Shown here: in pieces, positions 63,838 through 64,000 of the stretch
Layout: each line of letters begins with the position of its first letter
Position numbering within the stretch: the stretch's first letter is position 1
Origin: Variovorax paradoxus
GTDB lineage: Bacteria > Pseudomonadota > Gammaproteobacteria > Burkholderiales > Burkholderiaceae_C
Assembly: GCF_030815855.1 (NCBI RefSeq)
Contig: NZ_JAUSXG010000001.1
Location: 2,976,001-3,040,000 of the forward strand
DNA: 64,000 bases
Direction: 5' to 3'
Made by a program: the position numbers and the translations under genes
Notes under the pieces: model-generated
What the model was told of the DNA's origin: nothing
The model's database searches: none
What the model saw: only the letters and a program-made list of their open reading frames with translations

Positions 63838-64000
63838 CGACCAGGACAAGGCCCTGGCCTTCTATACGCAAATCCTCGGCTTCGTGAAAAACCAGGACTT
63901 CCCGGTCGGCAAGTACAAGTGGCTTTCCGTCAAGTCACCCGAAGGCGGCGACACCGAGCTTTCCCTCGAACCCAATGCCAACCCCGCGGCGCTCGCATAC
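63806..64000 (+). CDS. VOC-family protein (3' end cut by window)
   Basis: The first 65 codons of a glyoxalase/bleomycin-resistance-type protein: MRINLTSIFVDDQDKALAFY, TQILGFVKNQDFPVGKYKWL and SVKSPEGGDTELSLEPNANP. This front half matches the subgroup usually linked to short AraC regulators. It runs off the right edge in frame. It overlaps the AraC gene by 32 bp and is probably cotranscribed. Confidence 0.85.
   Translation, partial: MRINLTSIFVDDQDKALAFYTQILGFVKNQDFPVGKYKWLSVKSPEGGDTELSLEPNANPAALAY

Overview
The window looks like chromosomal DNA of a high-GC betaproteobacterium, most likely a Burkholderiales/Comamonadaceae organism of the Variovorax type. The grounds are dense GC-rich coding, several orphan Bug/TctC receptors, PhaB, many LysR regulators, and a tetrahydromethanopterin (H4MPT) formaldehyde pathway beside aromatic-acid catabolism. 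No rRNA, tRNA, CRISPR array or intact insertion sequence was seen.

Region 1 (1-13 kb) is an H4MPT/methylofuran-linked formaldehyde oxidation cluster. A long minus-strand operon runs from beta-RFAP synthase through mtdB, an ATP-grasp gene, mch, a RimK-like ligase and a CitG-like gene towards fae. A second minus-strand group holds a sigma-54 activator, a flavoprotein, a DHPS-like protein, DUF447 and mfnB (cut by the left edge). A folB-like gene lies between them on the plus strand. Well-formed -24/-12 (sigma-54) promoters precede both the beta-RFAP operon and folB, so the activator encoded in the cluster probably controls it.

Region 2 (13-17.3 kb) is remodelled accessory DNA. It holds an AraC regulator, a tight four-gene operon of small uncharacterised proteins, and a scar where a 5'-truncated response regulator abuts a 5'-truncated cupin gene. 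Region 3 (17.3-27.6 kb) holds a secreted c-heme protein, a tandem-HTH LysR regulator, the gallate meta-cleavage operon (ligJ, ligK, galA, Bug receptor, ModA-like protein), and a divergent acetolactate synthase/Lrp pair. Region 4 (27.6-38.2 kb) has a ParD-like/methionine aminopeptidase pair with a strong operator, small stress-type enzymes, a quinone reductase, and an AtuA-type operon with two Bug receptors and a lipoprotein hydrolase.

Region 5 (38.7-48.8 kb) is mostly housekeeping and transport: GNAT-RIO kinase, homoserine dehydrogenase behind a Thr/Ile leader peptide and terminator (an attenuator), a Kef-type antiporter, DctA, PhaB and a DJ-1/PfpI protein. Region 6 (48.8-57.4 kb) has a regulator/beta-propeller/DUF899 set, then a complete NAD salvage regulon (nrtR, pncA, pncB, nadE, nadM-Nudix) with three matching NrtR-type operators. 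Region 7 (57.4-64 kb) has a BrkB-type membrane protein, a Gly-rich autotransporter, and a HAD/cupin/AraC/VOC group that runs off the right edge.
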